Positions 25,795-34,497 of a DNA stretch of 64,000 nucleotides are shown here, in pieces. This DNA comes from Nocardioides alkalitolerans. GTDB taxonomy: Bacteria; Actinomycetota; Actinomycetes; Propionibacteriales; Nocardioidaceae. Where the stretch lies: the NCBI GenBank assembly GCA_038184435.1, contig CP116227.1, positions 1,579,501 through 1,643,500 on the forward strand, written 5' to 3'. Numbering within the stretch: position 1 is the stretch's first letter; each line of letters opens with the position of its first letter. The position numbers were made by a program, and so were the translations under genes. The notes beneath the pieces are model-generated. The model worked only from the letters and a program-made list of their open reading frames with translations, made no database searches and was not told the origin of the DNA.

Positions 25795-27207
25795 GTGACC
25801 GAGCAGCTCGCCCCCACCCGACCCGACGACCGGCGGCTCGAACCGCACCGCTGGGCAACGCTGGCCACGTGCACCCTCGCGCTCTTCCTCGTCGGGCTCG
25901 ACACGACCGTCGTCAACGTCGCCCTGCCGACGATCGGGGACGACCTCGGGGTGACGCCGGCCGCCCTGCCGTGGGTGGTCGACGCCTACACCCTCGTGCT
26001 CGCGAGCCTCCTCATCTCCTCCGGCGCGCTCGCCGACCGGTTCGGGCGGCGCCGCCTGCTCCGCACCGGGCTCGTCGTGTTCGCGGCAGCGTCCGCGCTC
26101 TGTGCCCTCGCCCCGACGCCGGAGCTGCTCGTCGCCGCCCGCGCCGCCCAGGGCGCCGGCGCCTCCATGCTCAGCCCGGTGGGCCTCGCGATCGTCGTCG
26201 GCGCGTTCCCGGACCCCCGCGAGCGCGCGCAGGCGATCGGCGTGTGGGCCGGCGTGTTCGGGGCGAGCATGGCGGTCGGTCCGCTGGTCGGCGGGCTGGT
26301 CGTCGACCTCGCCGGCTGGCGCTGGGTGTTCGGCCTCGTCGTCCCGGTCGCCCTCCTCACGCTCGGCCTGACCGCGCGCTACGTGCCGGAGTCCCGGGCG
26401 GCGCGGCCCCGACGGCTGGACCTCCCGGGGCAGGCGCTGCTCACCGCGGCGGTCGGCGGTGCGGTGGGCCTGCTCATCGAGGCCCCCCACCGGGGATGGA
26501 CGTCCCCTGCGGCCCTGCTCGGTGCCGGTGCGCTGCTCGTGGTGGTGCTGCTGCTCGTCGGGGTGGAGCTGCGGCGTGCCGACCCGCTCGTCGACCCGCG
26601 TCTCTTCCGGGTGCCCGCGTTCGCCGGGGCGGTGGTGGCGGCCGTCGCGGTGTTCGTGGCGCTGAACGCCGCCCTCCTGGCCACCAGCCTGCACCTGCAG
26701 GACGGGCGCGGCCTGTCGCCGACCGCCGTGGGCTGGGCGACACTGCCGCTGGCCCTGGCGGCGACGCTCGTCGCGCCCCTCTCCGGCGGGCTGGTCGGAC
26801 GGCTCGGGCCCCGCGTGCCGCTCCTCGCCGCCGGCGGGCTGCTCGGCGTGGCCGGGGCGTTCCTCCGGCTCGGTCCGGACGACGTCACCCCCGGGCGCCT
26901 GGCGGTCGGGCTCCTCGTGCTGGGCATCGGCTTCGGGCTGGCCAACGCCCCGATCACGACGACCTCGGTGAGCAGCCTCGCGCCGGAGCGCGCCGGCGTG
27001 GCCGGCGGCATCACCTTCGCCGCGCGCCAGGTCGGCGCGGCGCTCGGCATCGCGGTGGCGGGGTCGGTGCTGGCCCGGGCGGGGACCGGGAGCAGCGTCA
27101 CCACCGCCGACGTCGTCCCGGGTGCCTGGACGCTCGTTCTGGGCTGCGGCGTGGTCGTCGCCGGGCTCGCGTCGGTCCTCCCCCGGACCCGACGCCGGGG
27201 AGCGTAG
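25795..27207 (+). CDS. MFS transporter, DHA2 (14-helix) type
   Basis: A 470-residue exporter. The first helix has LFLVGLDTTVVNVALPTIGDDLG, the motif-C-like region of DHA2 drug/H+ antiporters, and the loop LADRFGRRRLL follows helix 2. About 14 helices can be traced. Substrate is unknown; related proteins export drugs or amino-acid-like compounds. It is divergent from an XRE-cupin regulator that probably controls it. The GTG start is supported by its position after the divergent spacer; a longer open frame would cross the regulator gene. Confidence 0.92.
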   Translation: MTEQLAPTRPDDRRLEPHRWATLATCTLALFLVGLDTTVVNVALPTIGDDLGVTPAALPWVVDAYTLVLASLLISSGALADRFGRRRLLRTGLVVFAAASALCALAPTPELLVAARAAQGAGASMLSPVGLAIVVGAFPDPRERAQAIGVWAGVFGASMAVGPLVGGLVVDLAGWRWVFGLVVPVALLTLGLTARYVPESRAARPRRLDLPGQALLTAAVGGAVGLLIEAPHRGWTSPAALLGAGALLVVVLLLVGVELRRADPLVDPRLFRVPAFAGAVVAAVAVFVALNAALLATSLHLQDGRGLSPTAVGWATLPLALAATLVAPLSGGLVGRLGPRVPLLAAGGLLGVAGAFLRLGPDDVTPGRLAVGLLVLGIGFGLANAPITTTSVSSLAPERAGVAGGITFAARQVGAALGIAVAGSVLARAGTGSSVTTADVVPGAWTLVLGCGVVVAGLASVLPRTRRRGA

Positions 27208-27267
27208 GCTCGGTCCTCACGGGAACCCCGTCCCGCGAACGACGACCAGGCAGGAGCCGACCGCTCG

Positions 27268-28362
27268 ATGGTGCACCTGACGCTCGCCGGTGTGAGCCAG
27301 GACAAGCGCCGCCTCCTGCTGGTCAGCGACGCCGGTGTCGAGTTCACGCTCGACATCGACCGACGGCTCCAGGCCGCCCTGCGCGGCGACACAGATCGAC
27401 TCGGTCAGTTGGAGATCACCATGGAATCGACCCTCCGTCCCCGCGACATCCAGGCGAGGATCCGGGCGGGGGCGAGCCCCGACGAGGTCGCCGACGCCGC
27501 GCAGACCACCCTCGACCGCATCATGTCGTTCGTCGCTCCCGTGCTCGCCGAGCGCGCGCACGTCGCCGAGCGCGCGCAGGGCGCGTCGCTGCGGCGCGAG
27601 AGCGGCGGTGCCGGCGCCCGCACCCTGGGCGAGGCGGTGGCCGCCCATCTCTCGACCGGTCCCCTGCGGGCCGACACGGTCGAGTGGGACTCGTGGCGAC
27701 GCGACGACGGGCGCTGGACCCTCGCCGCGTCGTTCGTCAGCGACGCCCGCACGGGCCGGGGTCACTTCACCTACGACATGCGTGGCAGCTACGTGGTGGC
27801 GGACGACGACGACGCCCGGTGGCTGGTGGGCGACGCCCCGGCCCCCGCCGCCGTGCGCGACGACCTCCAGCAGGCGCGCCGGCGCCGGGCGGGGGCCGCC
27901 CGCGAGCGCATCGCCGACGTGCTGCTCGACCTGCCCTTCGAGACCGACACGGGGGCCGGTCCGGACGGCACGGCCGACGCGATCGACCAGGCGATCGACC
28001 TCGTCTCCGCGCCGACCCCGACGGGCGACGAGCCGACGGCCGACCTCGGCGAGGTGCACGAGGCCCTGCGGGCGACGGACGTCCCCGAGAGCACCGACGG
28101 CCGGGACGACCCCGCGAGCTCCCCGACCGCGGAGGGAGCGCCCACCCCTGACGGCCCCGACGCCCCTGACGCCCCCGACGCCCCTGGTGGCCCGGCGGAC
28201 GACGCTCCCGCGGCCGAGGTGGCGAGCGATGCCCCTGACGAGACGCCCGAGCCCGCCCCGGCCCCCACCCGCACGCCGCGGCGCCCGGCCCGCAAGGGCA
28301 GGGGCCGTGCCTCGGTGCCGAGCTGGGACGAGATCATGTTCGGCGGCGGCAAGGCGGAGTGA
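27268..28362 (+). CDS. sepH: Cell division regulator SepH
   Basis: A 364-residue protein of the DUF3071 family, now known as SepH, which binds FtsZ and stimulates its assembly in Streptomyces and mycobacteria. The N-terminal domain begins VHLTLAGVSQDKRRLLLVSDAGVEFTLDID and includes a helix-turn-helix-like part, LRPRDIQARIRAGASPDEVADAA. A long acidic, Pro-rich linker with repeated PDAPDAP units (about 280-330) leads to the conserved tail PSWDEIMFGG. The ATG is preceded by AGGAG. SepH near dut, suhB and sigA fits the actinobacterial order. Confidence 0.94.
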   Translation: MVHLTLAGVSQDKRRLLLVSDAGVEFTLDIDRRLQAALRGDTDRLGQLEITMESTLRPRDIQARIRAGASPDEVADAAQTTLDRIMSFVAPVLAERAHVAERAQGASLRRESGGAGARTLGEAVAAHLSTGPLRADTVEWDSWRRDDGRWTLAASFVSDARTGRGHFTYDMRGSYVVADDDDARWLVGDAPAPAAVRDDLQQARRRRAGAARERIADVLLDLPFETDTGAGPDGTADAIDQAIDLVSAPTPTGDEPTADLGEVHEALRATDVPESTDGRDDPASSPTAEGAPTPDGPDAPDAPDAPGGPADDAPAAEVASDAPDETPEPAPAPTRTPRRPARKGRGRASVPSWDEIMFGGGKAE

Positions 28363-28402
28363 CCCCTCCCCGGACGTGACCCAGACCACTACGCTGCCGC
28401 GC

Positions 28403-30436
28403 ATGGCCTACTTCGTCACCGGCGCGACCGGGTTCATCGGGCGGTTCCTCGTCGCCGAGCTCCTCCGCAAGCGCGAGGGCGAGATCCACGTGCTGGTGCG
28501 CGGCTCGTCGCTGCCCCGGCTCGAGCAGCTCATCGAGGAGTGGAGCACCGACCGCGTGCGGCCCGTGATCGGTGCCCTGGACGCCGAGGGCCTGGGCGTC
28601 GAGGCCGGGTGGATCGCGGAGCACGCGAGCACCATCGACCACTTCTTCCACCTCGCCGCGAGCTACGACATGGCCGCGGACGACGCCACCAACCAGCGGC
28701 TCAACCTGGGCGGCACCCGCCACGCGCTCCAGCTCGCGGCCGCGCTCGACGCCGGGTGCTTCCACCAGGTGTCGTCGGTCGCGGCGGCCGGCGACCACCA
28801 CGGCACGTTCGCCGAGACCGACGCCGACGTCGGGCAGCGCTTCACCTCGCCGTACCACCGCACGAAGTTCGAGTCCGAGCAGATCGTGCGCACGGAGGCG
28901 GCCGTGCCGTGGCGCATCTACCGGCCGGCGATCGTCGTCGGCGACTCGGTGACCGGCGAGATGGACAAGGTCGACGGGCCCTACTACTTCTTCCCGCTCA
29001 TCAAGAAGGTGCGCGACACCCTGCCGGCGTGGACGCCGCTGGTGGGCGTCGACCTCGGGGACACCAACGTCGTGCCGGTCGACTTCGTGGCCGGCGCCCT
29101 CGACCACCTCGCGCACCTGCCGGGGCGGGACGGCGAGACGTTCCACCTCGTCGACCCCGAGCCGCAGCCCGTGCTGGAGATGATCAACGCCTTCTGCGGG
29201 GCGGCGGGCGCGCCGCAGCTCGTCGGCTCCGGTGCCCACGGTCGGCTGCCGCTCGAGCGCCGCCTGCTCCCCCGAGGTCTGCGCCCGGCCGACCTCACCG
29301 CGACGGTCCTCGGCTCCGCCCCGGCCCAGGCGCTGCTCGACCTGACCGTGGGCCGGCTCGGCATACCGGCCTCGGTGCTCGCCCACACGTCCTTCCCCAC
29401 CGTCTTCGACGCCCGCCGCACGACGAAGGCGCTCGCGGGGTCGGGCATCACCGTTCCGCGCCTGGAGTCCTACGCGGCGACGCTGTGGAGCTACTGGGAG
29501 GAGCACCTCGACACCAGCACGGGCCGCAACCCGGCCAACCGCGCGGCCCTCGAGGGCAAGCACGTCGTCATCACCGGCGCGTCCTCGGGCATCGGCCGCG
29601 TGACCGCCCTCAAGGTGGCGCAGGCGGGTGGCATCCCCGTGCTCGTGGCCCGCGGCAAGGAGAAGCTCGACGCCCTGCGCCGCGACATCGAGCGCGCCGG
29701 CGGACAGGCCCACGTCTTCCCCTGCGACCTCTCCGACCTGTCGGCCATCGACGACCTCTGCGGGGCACTCATCCGGGAGCTGCCGAGCGTGGACGGGGTC
29801 GTCAACAACGCCGGACGGTCCATCCGACGCTCGCTGCGGCTCTCGCAGGAGCGCTTCCACGACTTCGAGCGCACGATGCAGCTCAACTACTTCGGCGCGA
29901 TCCGCCTCGTCATCGGGCTCATCCCCATCATGCGGACGGGGTCCGGGGGCCACGTGGTCAACGTGTCCTCGATCGGCGTGCAGACCAACCCGCCGCGCTT
30001 CTCGGCGTACGTCGCGTCCAAGGCCGCGCTGGACTCCTGGAGCAACGTCGTGGCCTCCGAGCTCGTGGGCGAGGGCATCACGTTCACCAGCATCCACATG
30101 CCGCTCGTGCGCACGCCGATGATCGCGCCGACGAAGCTCTACGACCGCTTCCCCACCATCTCGCCGGCGCAGGCCGCGGACCTCGTGGTGAAGGCCCTCG
30201 TGGAGCGGCCGCACGAGATCAACACGCCGCTCGGCAACGCAGGCGCCATCGCCCACACCGTGGCGCCGAAGCTGGCCTTCCGCGTGCTCAACATGGCCTA
30301 CCACGTGTTCCCGGACTCGGCCGCGGCCAAGGGCACGGCCGCGCCCGGCGCCCCGGCGCCCGCGGGGGTCGAGGCGGGCGGGACGCAGAGCGAGCAGCTC
30401 ATGCTTGCGCGCCTCTTCCGCGGCGTGCACTGGTGA
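28403..30436 (+). CDS. Bimodular SDR protein, fatty acyl-CoA reductase-like
   Basis: A 677-residue protein made of two Rossmann modules. Residues 1-370 are an extended SDR with GATGFIGRFL at 7-16 and YHRTK near 150, related to thioester reductases. Residues 385-640 are a classical SDR with TGASSGIG near 391 and YVASK near 535. This order matches the bimodular fatty acyl-CoA reductases of mycobacteria and Marinobacter, where the N-terminal module makes the aldehyde and the other part takes it to alcohol, a step towards wax esters. Assignment is by architecture; substrate is unproven. The ATG is 40 nt after sepH. No wax ester synthase is in view. Confidence 0.85.
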   Translation: MAYFVTGATGFIGRFLVAELLRKREGEIHVLVRGSSLPRLEQLIEEWSTDRVRPVIGALDAEGLGVEAGWIAEHASTIDHFFHLAASYDMAADDATNQRLNLGGTRHALQLAAALDAGCFHQVSSVAAAGDHHGTFAETDADVGQRFTSPYHRTKFESEQIVRTEAAVPWRIYRPAIVVGDSVTGEMDKVDGPYYFFPLIKKVRDTLPAWTPLVGVDLGDTNVVPVDFVAGALDHLAHLPGRDGETFHLVDPEPQPVLEMINAFCGAAGAPQLVGSGAHGRLPLERRLLPRGLRPADLTATVLGSAPAQALLDLTVGRLGIPASVLAHTSFPTVFDARRTTKALAGSGITVPRLESYAATLWSYWEEHLDTSTGRNPANRAALEGKHVVITGASSGIGRVTALKVAQAGGIPVLVARGKEKLDALRRDIERAGGQAHVFPCDLSDLSAIDDLCGALIRELPSVDGVVNNAGRSIRRSLRLSQERFHDFERTMQLNYFGAIRLVIGLIPIMRTGSGGHVVNVSSIGVQTNPPRFSAYVASKAALDSWSNVVASELVGEGITFTSIHMPLVRTPMIAPTKLYDRFPTISPAQAADLVVKALVERPHEINTPLGNAGAIAHTVAPKLAFRVLNMAYHVFPDSAAAKGTAAPGAPAPAGVEAGGTQSEQLMLARLFRGVHW

Positions 30437-30457
30437 GGCGAGGGTGAGCAGCCGACG

Positions 30458-31510
30458 TCAGGCCGCGGCGCTCCGCAGGAGGTCGCGCACCGCCACGGCG
30501 GCCGTGCGACCGGCGCGGTTCGCGCCGATGGTGCTCGCGGACGGGCCGTAGCCCACGAGCTGCACCCGCGGGTCGGCGACGGCGGTCGTGCCGGCCAGCT
30601 CGATCCCGCCGCCGCGGCCGCGGAGGTGGAGCGGTGCCAGGTGCGCGACGTCGGGGCGGAACCCGGTGGCCCACAGCACGACGTCGAACGCGCGGTGGGT
30701 GCCGTCGGGCCAGGTCGCGCCGTCCGCGTCGAAGCGCTCCGGCACGGGCAGCCGCTCATAGGCGCCGAGCCGCGCCGCCTCGCGCTCCTGGGGCCGCAGC
30801 TGCAGCCCGGTGACGCTGACGACGCTCGCGGGGGGCAGCCCGCGGCGTACCCGCTCCTCCACGAGCGCGACCGCCGCCCGGCCGTCGAACGGCTCGGTCT
30901 CGGGATCGCGCCACAGCGGCTCGCGGCGGGTCGCCCACAGCGTGCGGGCGGTGGGCGCGATCTCCCCGAGCACCTGGACGGCGGAGTGCCCGCCCCCGAC
31001 GACCAGCACGGTCCGGCCGGCGAACGGTTCCGGACCGTCGTACGCCGCCGAGTGCAGCTGCTCGCCGGCGAACTCCTCGATCCCGGCGACGTGCGGCACG
31101 AAGGGGCGACGCCAGGTGCCGGTCGCGTTGACGAGCGTCCGCCCGCGCCAGGTGCGGCCGTCGGCCGCCTCGACGACGAGAACCCCGTCGTCGTCCCGGA
31201 CGGCGACCACCTCGACGGGCCGCACGACGGGGAGCCGGTGGCGCCTCTCGTAGTCCGCGAAGTAGGCCGCCACCACGTCGCGGGCCGGGGCCGCGGGATC
31301 GACGTCGGGGAGGGGCTCCTCGGGCAGCGCGGCGACGCCGTGGACGTCGGTCATCGTCAGCGAGTGGGCCCGGTGCTGCCAGGCTCCCCCGGGCGTGGGG
31401 TTCGCGTCGAGCACGACGTGGTCGATGCCGAGACGACGCAGGTGGTGGGAGGCCGACAGCCCGGCCCGGCCCGCTCCCACGACGATCGCGTCGCGCACAC
31501 CGCTCCTCAT
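30458..31510 (-). CDS. Flavin-containing monooxygenase-like NAD(P)/FAD protein
   Basis: A 350-residue pyridine nucleotide-disulfide/FMO-type oxidoreductase. GAGRAGLSASHHLRR at residues 12-26 binds FAD, and VLVVGGGHSAVQVLGE near 163 binds NAD(P)H. Between them is NATGTWRRPFVPHVAG, similar to the ATG motif of FMOs, and a late ATGFRPD. Substrate is unknown; a short YUC/FMO-like protein. The ATG at MRSGVRD is chosen; 7 more upstream codons are open. It is convergent with the bimodular reductase. Confidence 0.87.
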   Translation of the reverse strand: MRSGVRDAIVVGAGRAGLSASHHLRRLGIDHVVLDANPTPGGAWQHRAHSLTMTDVHGVAALPEEPLPDVDPAAPARDVVAAYFADYERRHRLPVVRPVEVVAVRDDDGVLVVEAADGRTWRGRTLVNATGTWRRPFVPHVAGIEEFAGEQLHSAAYDGPEPFAGRTVLVVGGGHSAVQVLGEIAPTARTLWATRREPLWRDPETEPFDGRAAVALVEERVRRGLPPASVVSVTGLQLRPQEREAARLGAYERLPVPERFDADGATWPDGTHRAFDVVLWATGFRPDVAHLAPLHLRGRGGGIELAGTTAVADPRVQLVGYGPSASTIGANRAGRTAAVAVRDLLRSAAA

Positions 31511-31549
31511 GCCGGACTCAACCCGGACCACGGTCCGGATATGCCCGTC

Positions 31550-31597
31550 ATCGACGATCGAGTCGATGATCGGGTCGATGATCGGGTCGATGATGGG
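31550..31597. repeat. Intergenic 12-bp tandem repeat
   Basis: Three copies of gtcgatgatcgg (31562-31597, the last with one change) preceded by a degenerate copy at 31550-31561. It fills the spacer between the FMO-like gene start and the stop codon of the sigma-partner gene. Confidence 0.8.
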
Positions 31598-31598
31598 G

Positions 31599-32450
31599 TC
31601 AGGGACGGCGCAGCACGGCGAGGACGCGGCCGTCCTCGTCGAGGAGGGTACGGGCGCCGTCGTCCCCGCCCACCGCCCGCACCGACCGCAGGTCGTCGGC
31701 GAGCAGGGCGAGCAGGCCGGTGTCGTCGTCGCACAGCGGTACGCCGCGGCTCAGCTCGACGCTGACCGTGCCGCCCGCGATGGACCAGGTGCCGGCGCCG
31801 GCCTCGCAGCCGGTCCAGGCCGTCACGGTGCCGCCGTCGCCGAAGTAGAGCGTGGCGGCGGTGGGGGTGGTGGAGAGGCGGTCCGCCAGCCCCTCGGCAT
31901 CGGCGGTCGCGGGGATCGGGCCGGAGGACAGGAAGTCGCTGGCGGACATCTCCGTGAGCGGAACGATCGCCCACGTGCCGCCGAGGGCCTCCGTCAGGGT
32001 GGCCTCGTCGGAGAGCGACGCCGATCGGGGGATGACGCCGCCGCGACCAGAGAAGCTGTTCGTCGCGGATTCGCCCACGCTGTCGGCAGCCTCGTCCAGG
32101 TCGTACTCCGTGCCGGAGTCGTCGAGGGGGACCGCCGACTCCTGCTGCCGGAGCTCGTCGGGGTCCTCCGATGCCTCCGATGCCGCCGTCACCCCGGGGC
32201 CGGGATCGCCACCGAACGGCACCGACGTCGCCAGCCCCACCCCGGCGCCCGCCACGACGACGGCGGCGGCGACGAGCAGGCGCGACCGGCGACGTACGCG
32301 GTGGTGCCGCAGCATCGTCGCCACCGGCGGCGGCCCGACGGGCGTGGTGTCGGCGGCCGTCGCGAGGAGCCGTCGGAGGTGGTCCTCGTCGTGGACGTCC
32401 CCCGGGAGCAGGGGACGGTCGGGGCGGTCGGGACGGTCGGGGTGGGTCAT
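31599..32450 (-). CDS. Transmembrane sigma-factor partner with META-like domain
   Basis: A 283-residue protein. Residues 1-54 are cytoplasmic and basic at the end (HHRVRRRSR), 57-77 are one transmembrane helix, and the rest is extracytoplasmic. The C-terminal 130 residues resemble a META/HslJ domain (ATLYFGDGGTVTAWTGCEAGAGTWSI ... LCDDDTGLLALLADDL ... LLDEDGRVLAVL). Its start overlaps the sigma gene by 4 nt, the usual layout of a sigma factor with its membrane-bound regulator. An anti-sigma role is inferred from context; no zinc ASD motif is visible. Confidence 0.75.
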   Translation of the reverse strand: MTHPDRPDRPDRPLLPGDVHDEDHLRRLLATAADTTPVGPPPVATMLRHHRVRRRSRLLVAAAVVVAGAGVGLATSVPFGGDPGPGVTAASEASEDPDELRQQESAVPLDDSGTEYDLDEAADSVGESATNSFSGRGGVIPRSASLSDEATLTEALGGTWAIVPLTEMSASDFLSSGPIPATADAEGLADRLSTTPTAATLYFGDGGTVTAWTGCEAGAGTWSIAGGTVSVELSRGVPLCDDDTGLLALLADDLRSVRAVGGDDGARTLLDEDGRVLAVLRRP

Positions 32451-32947
32451 GGTGCACCTCGCAGCTCGACGAGATCGGGATCGCCGGCCAGGGCCCGCAA
32501 CGCGCGGGACAGGCGGCTCTTGACGGTGCCGGGAGCGACGCCGAGGGCCTCGGCGGTCTGCTTCTCGGAGAGGTGGGCGTAGTAGCGCAGCACGACGACC
32601 GCCCGTTGCTCGGTGGACAGGGTGCGCAGCGCGCGCAGCACGGCGTCGGCGAGGTCGACCTCGTCGGCGCGGTCGGGACCGTGCTCCTCGGGCAGCACGG
32701 CGGTGGGTCGCTCCCCCACCCAGCGGCGGCGCCGGGAGGAGGTGAAGGTGTTGATGAGCACGCGGTGGACGTAGGCGTCGCGGTCGTCGGCCCCGCGCAC
32801 GAGCGACCACTTGCGCAGGCAGAGCTCGAGCGCCGTCTGCACGACGTCCTCCGCCTCCGCGGGCGAGCAGCCGAGCAGCACGGCCGACCGCACCAGGCGG
32901 GCCCAGCGGGACGCGACGAAGTCGCTGAACTCGTCGTACCGCTCCAT
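32447..32947 (-). CDS. SigE-family RNA polymerase sigma factor
   Basis: A 166-residue sigma factor of the short SigE (ECF-like) family common in Streptomyces and Nocardioides. Region 2 is RWARLVRSAVLLGCSPAEAEDVVQTALELC ... RDAYVHRVLINTFTSSRRRR, and region 4 is LRTLSTEQRAVVVLRYYAHLSEKQTAEALGVAPGTVKSRLSRAL. Only regions 2 and 4 are present, as expected. The ATG at MERYDEF is the family start. It is co-transcribed with the overlapping membrane partner downstream. Confidence 0.92.
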   Translation of the reverse strand: MERYDEFSDFVASRWARLVRSAVLLGCSPAEAEDVVQTALELCLRKWSLVRGADDRDAYVHRVLINTFTSSRRRRWVGERPTAVLPEEHGPDRADEVDLADAVLRALRTLSTEQRAVVVLRYYAHLSEKQTAEALGVAPGTVKSRLSRALRALAGDPDLVELRGAP

Positions 32948-33062
32948 CCCACCCCCCCGTGTGCTGCCCTGCCCCTCGGCAGCCGCTCGATCGCTCTCGC
33001 GAGGAGACGCGGCGGGGGTGCCCCGAGGTTCCCACGACGGTGGACCCGTCGCAGGGGAACGC

Positions 33063-33719
33063 TCACTCGCCGAAGGGCAGCGGCTCCGGGACGAGCGAGA
33101 CGGCCTGGGCGCGGGCGGCGGTGAGACGGCGCCGGTGGTGCTGGCGGCAGAGCACCTCGTAGGCCACCTCGGCCGGGGGCTGACCGGTCTGCTCGACGTC
33201 CCCGACGACGACCTGGTCGCCCTCGGTGACCATGACGCCGTCCTCCGTGCGGGCGTTGTGGGTGGCGCGCTGGCCGCACCAGCAGAGGGCCTCGACCTGG
33301 AGCACCTGCATGCGGTCCGCCAGCTCGACGAGCCGGGCGGCACCCGGGAACAGGCGGGTGCGGAAGTCGGTGAGGATGCCGAAGCAGAAGACATCGATCT
33401 GCAGCTCGTCCACGATCTTGGCGAGCTGCTCGACCTGCTCGGAGGTGTAGAACTGGGCCTCGTCGCAGATCAGGTAGTCGATCCGCGCGCCCTGCGTGAG
33501 CGCGCTGACGACGGTCTGCCAGAAGTCGAGCTCGTCGGTCACCTCGGTCGCGCCGTGGGAGAGCCCGAGCCGCGAGGAGATCGTCGCCGAGCCGGCGCGG
33601 TCGTGGCTGGTGTAGATCCGCCCGATCCGCCCGCGGGACGCGTGGTTGTGGTTGGTCTGCAGGGCGAGGGTGCTCTTGCCCGAGTCCATGGTGCCGGTGA
33701 AGAAGTGCAGTTCAGCCAC
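33063..33719 (-). CDS. tdk: Thymidine kinase
   Basis: A 218-residue type II thymidine kinase (salvage of thymidine to dTMP). The P-loop GTMDSGKST is near residue 10, the DEAQF motif (catalytic Glu) near 90, and the lasso region with zinc cysteines follows (EALCWCGQRATHNAR ... VLCRQHHRRR). The GTG at VAELHFFTG is chosen since upstream codons are not conserved. It is divergent from the two-component operon; the 90-nt spacer holds TTCAG repeats. Confidence 0.95.
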   Translation of the reverse strand: MAELHFFTGTMDSGKSTLALQTNHNHASRGRIGRIYTSHDRAGSATISSRLGLSHGATEVTDELDFWQTVVSALTQGARIDYLICDEAQFYTSEQVEQLAKIVDELQIDVFCFGILTDFRTRLFPGAARLVELADRMQVLQVEALCWCGQRATHNARTEDGVMVTEGDQVVVGDVEQTGQPPAEVAYEVLCRQHHRRRLTAARAQAVSLVPEPLPFGE

Positions 33720-33776
33720 GAGGAGGCATCCTCCCACGCCTGACGACCGACCACCGACCACCCGCCGACCGCGCGG

Positions 33777-33798
33777 CGTTCAGCGTGCGTTCAGCGGG
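33777..33798 (+). promoter_or_regulatory. Tandem 11-bp TTCAG repeats before response regulator gene
   Basis: CGTTCAGCGTG (33777-33787) and CGTTCAGCGGG (33788-33798) are adjacent 11-bp direct repeats, the spacing used by OmpR-type regulators. They are followed by cggcacgatgg and the gene start. A related array precedes the PepSY gene at 35886-35917, suggesting autoregulation. Confidence 0.6.
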
Positions 33799-33818
33799 CC
33801 TGCGGCACGATGGCGCCC

Positions 33819-34496
33819 ATGCGCGTGCTGGTGGTCGACGACGAGGTGCGCCTGGCGCGCTCGCTCAAGCTGGGGCTCGAGGCGGAGGGGTTTGCCGTCG
33901 ACGTCGCCCACGACGGCACCGACGGGCTCTGGCTCGCGCGGGAGAACACCTACGACGCGATCGTGCTCGACCTCATGCTGCCGGGCATCAACGGCTACCG
34001 GGTCTGCTCGACCCTGCGCGAGGAGCGCAACTGGACCCCCATCCTCATGCTGACCGCGAAGGACGGCGAGTGGGATCAGGTCGAGGGGCTCGACACGGGC
34101 GCGGACGACTACCTCACCAAGCCGTTCTCCTTCCCCGTGCTCGTGGCCCGGCTGCGCGCCGTCGCGCGCCGCGGCACCCGGGAGCGGCCCACGGTGCTCG
34201 AGGCCGGCGACCTGCGTCTCGATCCGGCCGCGCGCCGTGCCTGGCGCGGCGACGACGAGCTGTCGCTGACCTCGCGGGAGCTGTCGCTGCTCGGGTTCCT
34301 GATGCGCCACGCCGGGGACGTCGTCTCCAAGCGCCAGGTGCTCGACTCCGTGTGGGACGACGACTTCGACGGCGACCCGAATATCGTCGAGGTCTACGTG
34401 CGCCACCTCCGCAACAAGATCGACCGGCCCTACGACCGGGCCGCGATCCAGACGGTGCGGGGCGCCGGCTACCGCCTCGCGAGCGACGGGGGCTGA
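33819..34496 (+). CDS. OmpR/PhoB-type response regulator
   Basis: A 225-residue regulator. The receiver domain (1-115) has the acidic pair in VVDDE, the phospho-acceptor Asp in VLDLMLPG, and the Thr and Lys in LTAK and TKPF. The winged-helix domain (130-222) ends with VEVYVRHLRNKIDRPYDRAAIQTVRGAGYRL. The ATG at MRVLVVDDE matches homologues; an ATG 9 nt upstream is also possible. No ribosome site is obvious, so translation may be leaderless. The histidine kinase follows 1 nt after the stop. Confidence 0.93.
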   Translation: MRVLVVDDEVRLARSLKLGLEAEGFAVDVAHDGTDGLWLARENTYDAIVLDLMLPGINGYRVCSTLREERNWTPILMLTAKDGEWDQVEGLDTGADDYLTKPFSFPVLVARLRAVARRGTRERPTVLEAGDLRLDPAARRAWRGDDELSLTSRELSLLGFLMRHAGDVVSKRQVLDSVWDDDFDGDPNIVEVYVRHLRNKIDRPYDRAAIQTVRGAGYRLASDGG

Positions 34497-34497
34497 C

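Noticed and set aside
27335..30436. Bimodular reductase extended upstream to 1033 residues
   Set aside because: The first 356 codons overlap sepH in another frame and have Arg/Pro/Ser-rich shadow composition; MAYFVTGATG is a typical SDR start.
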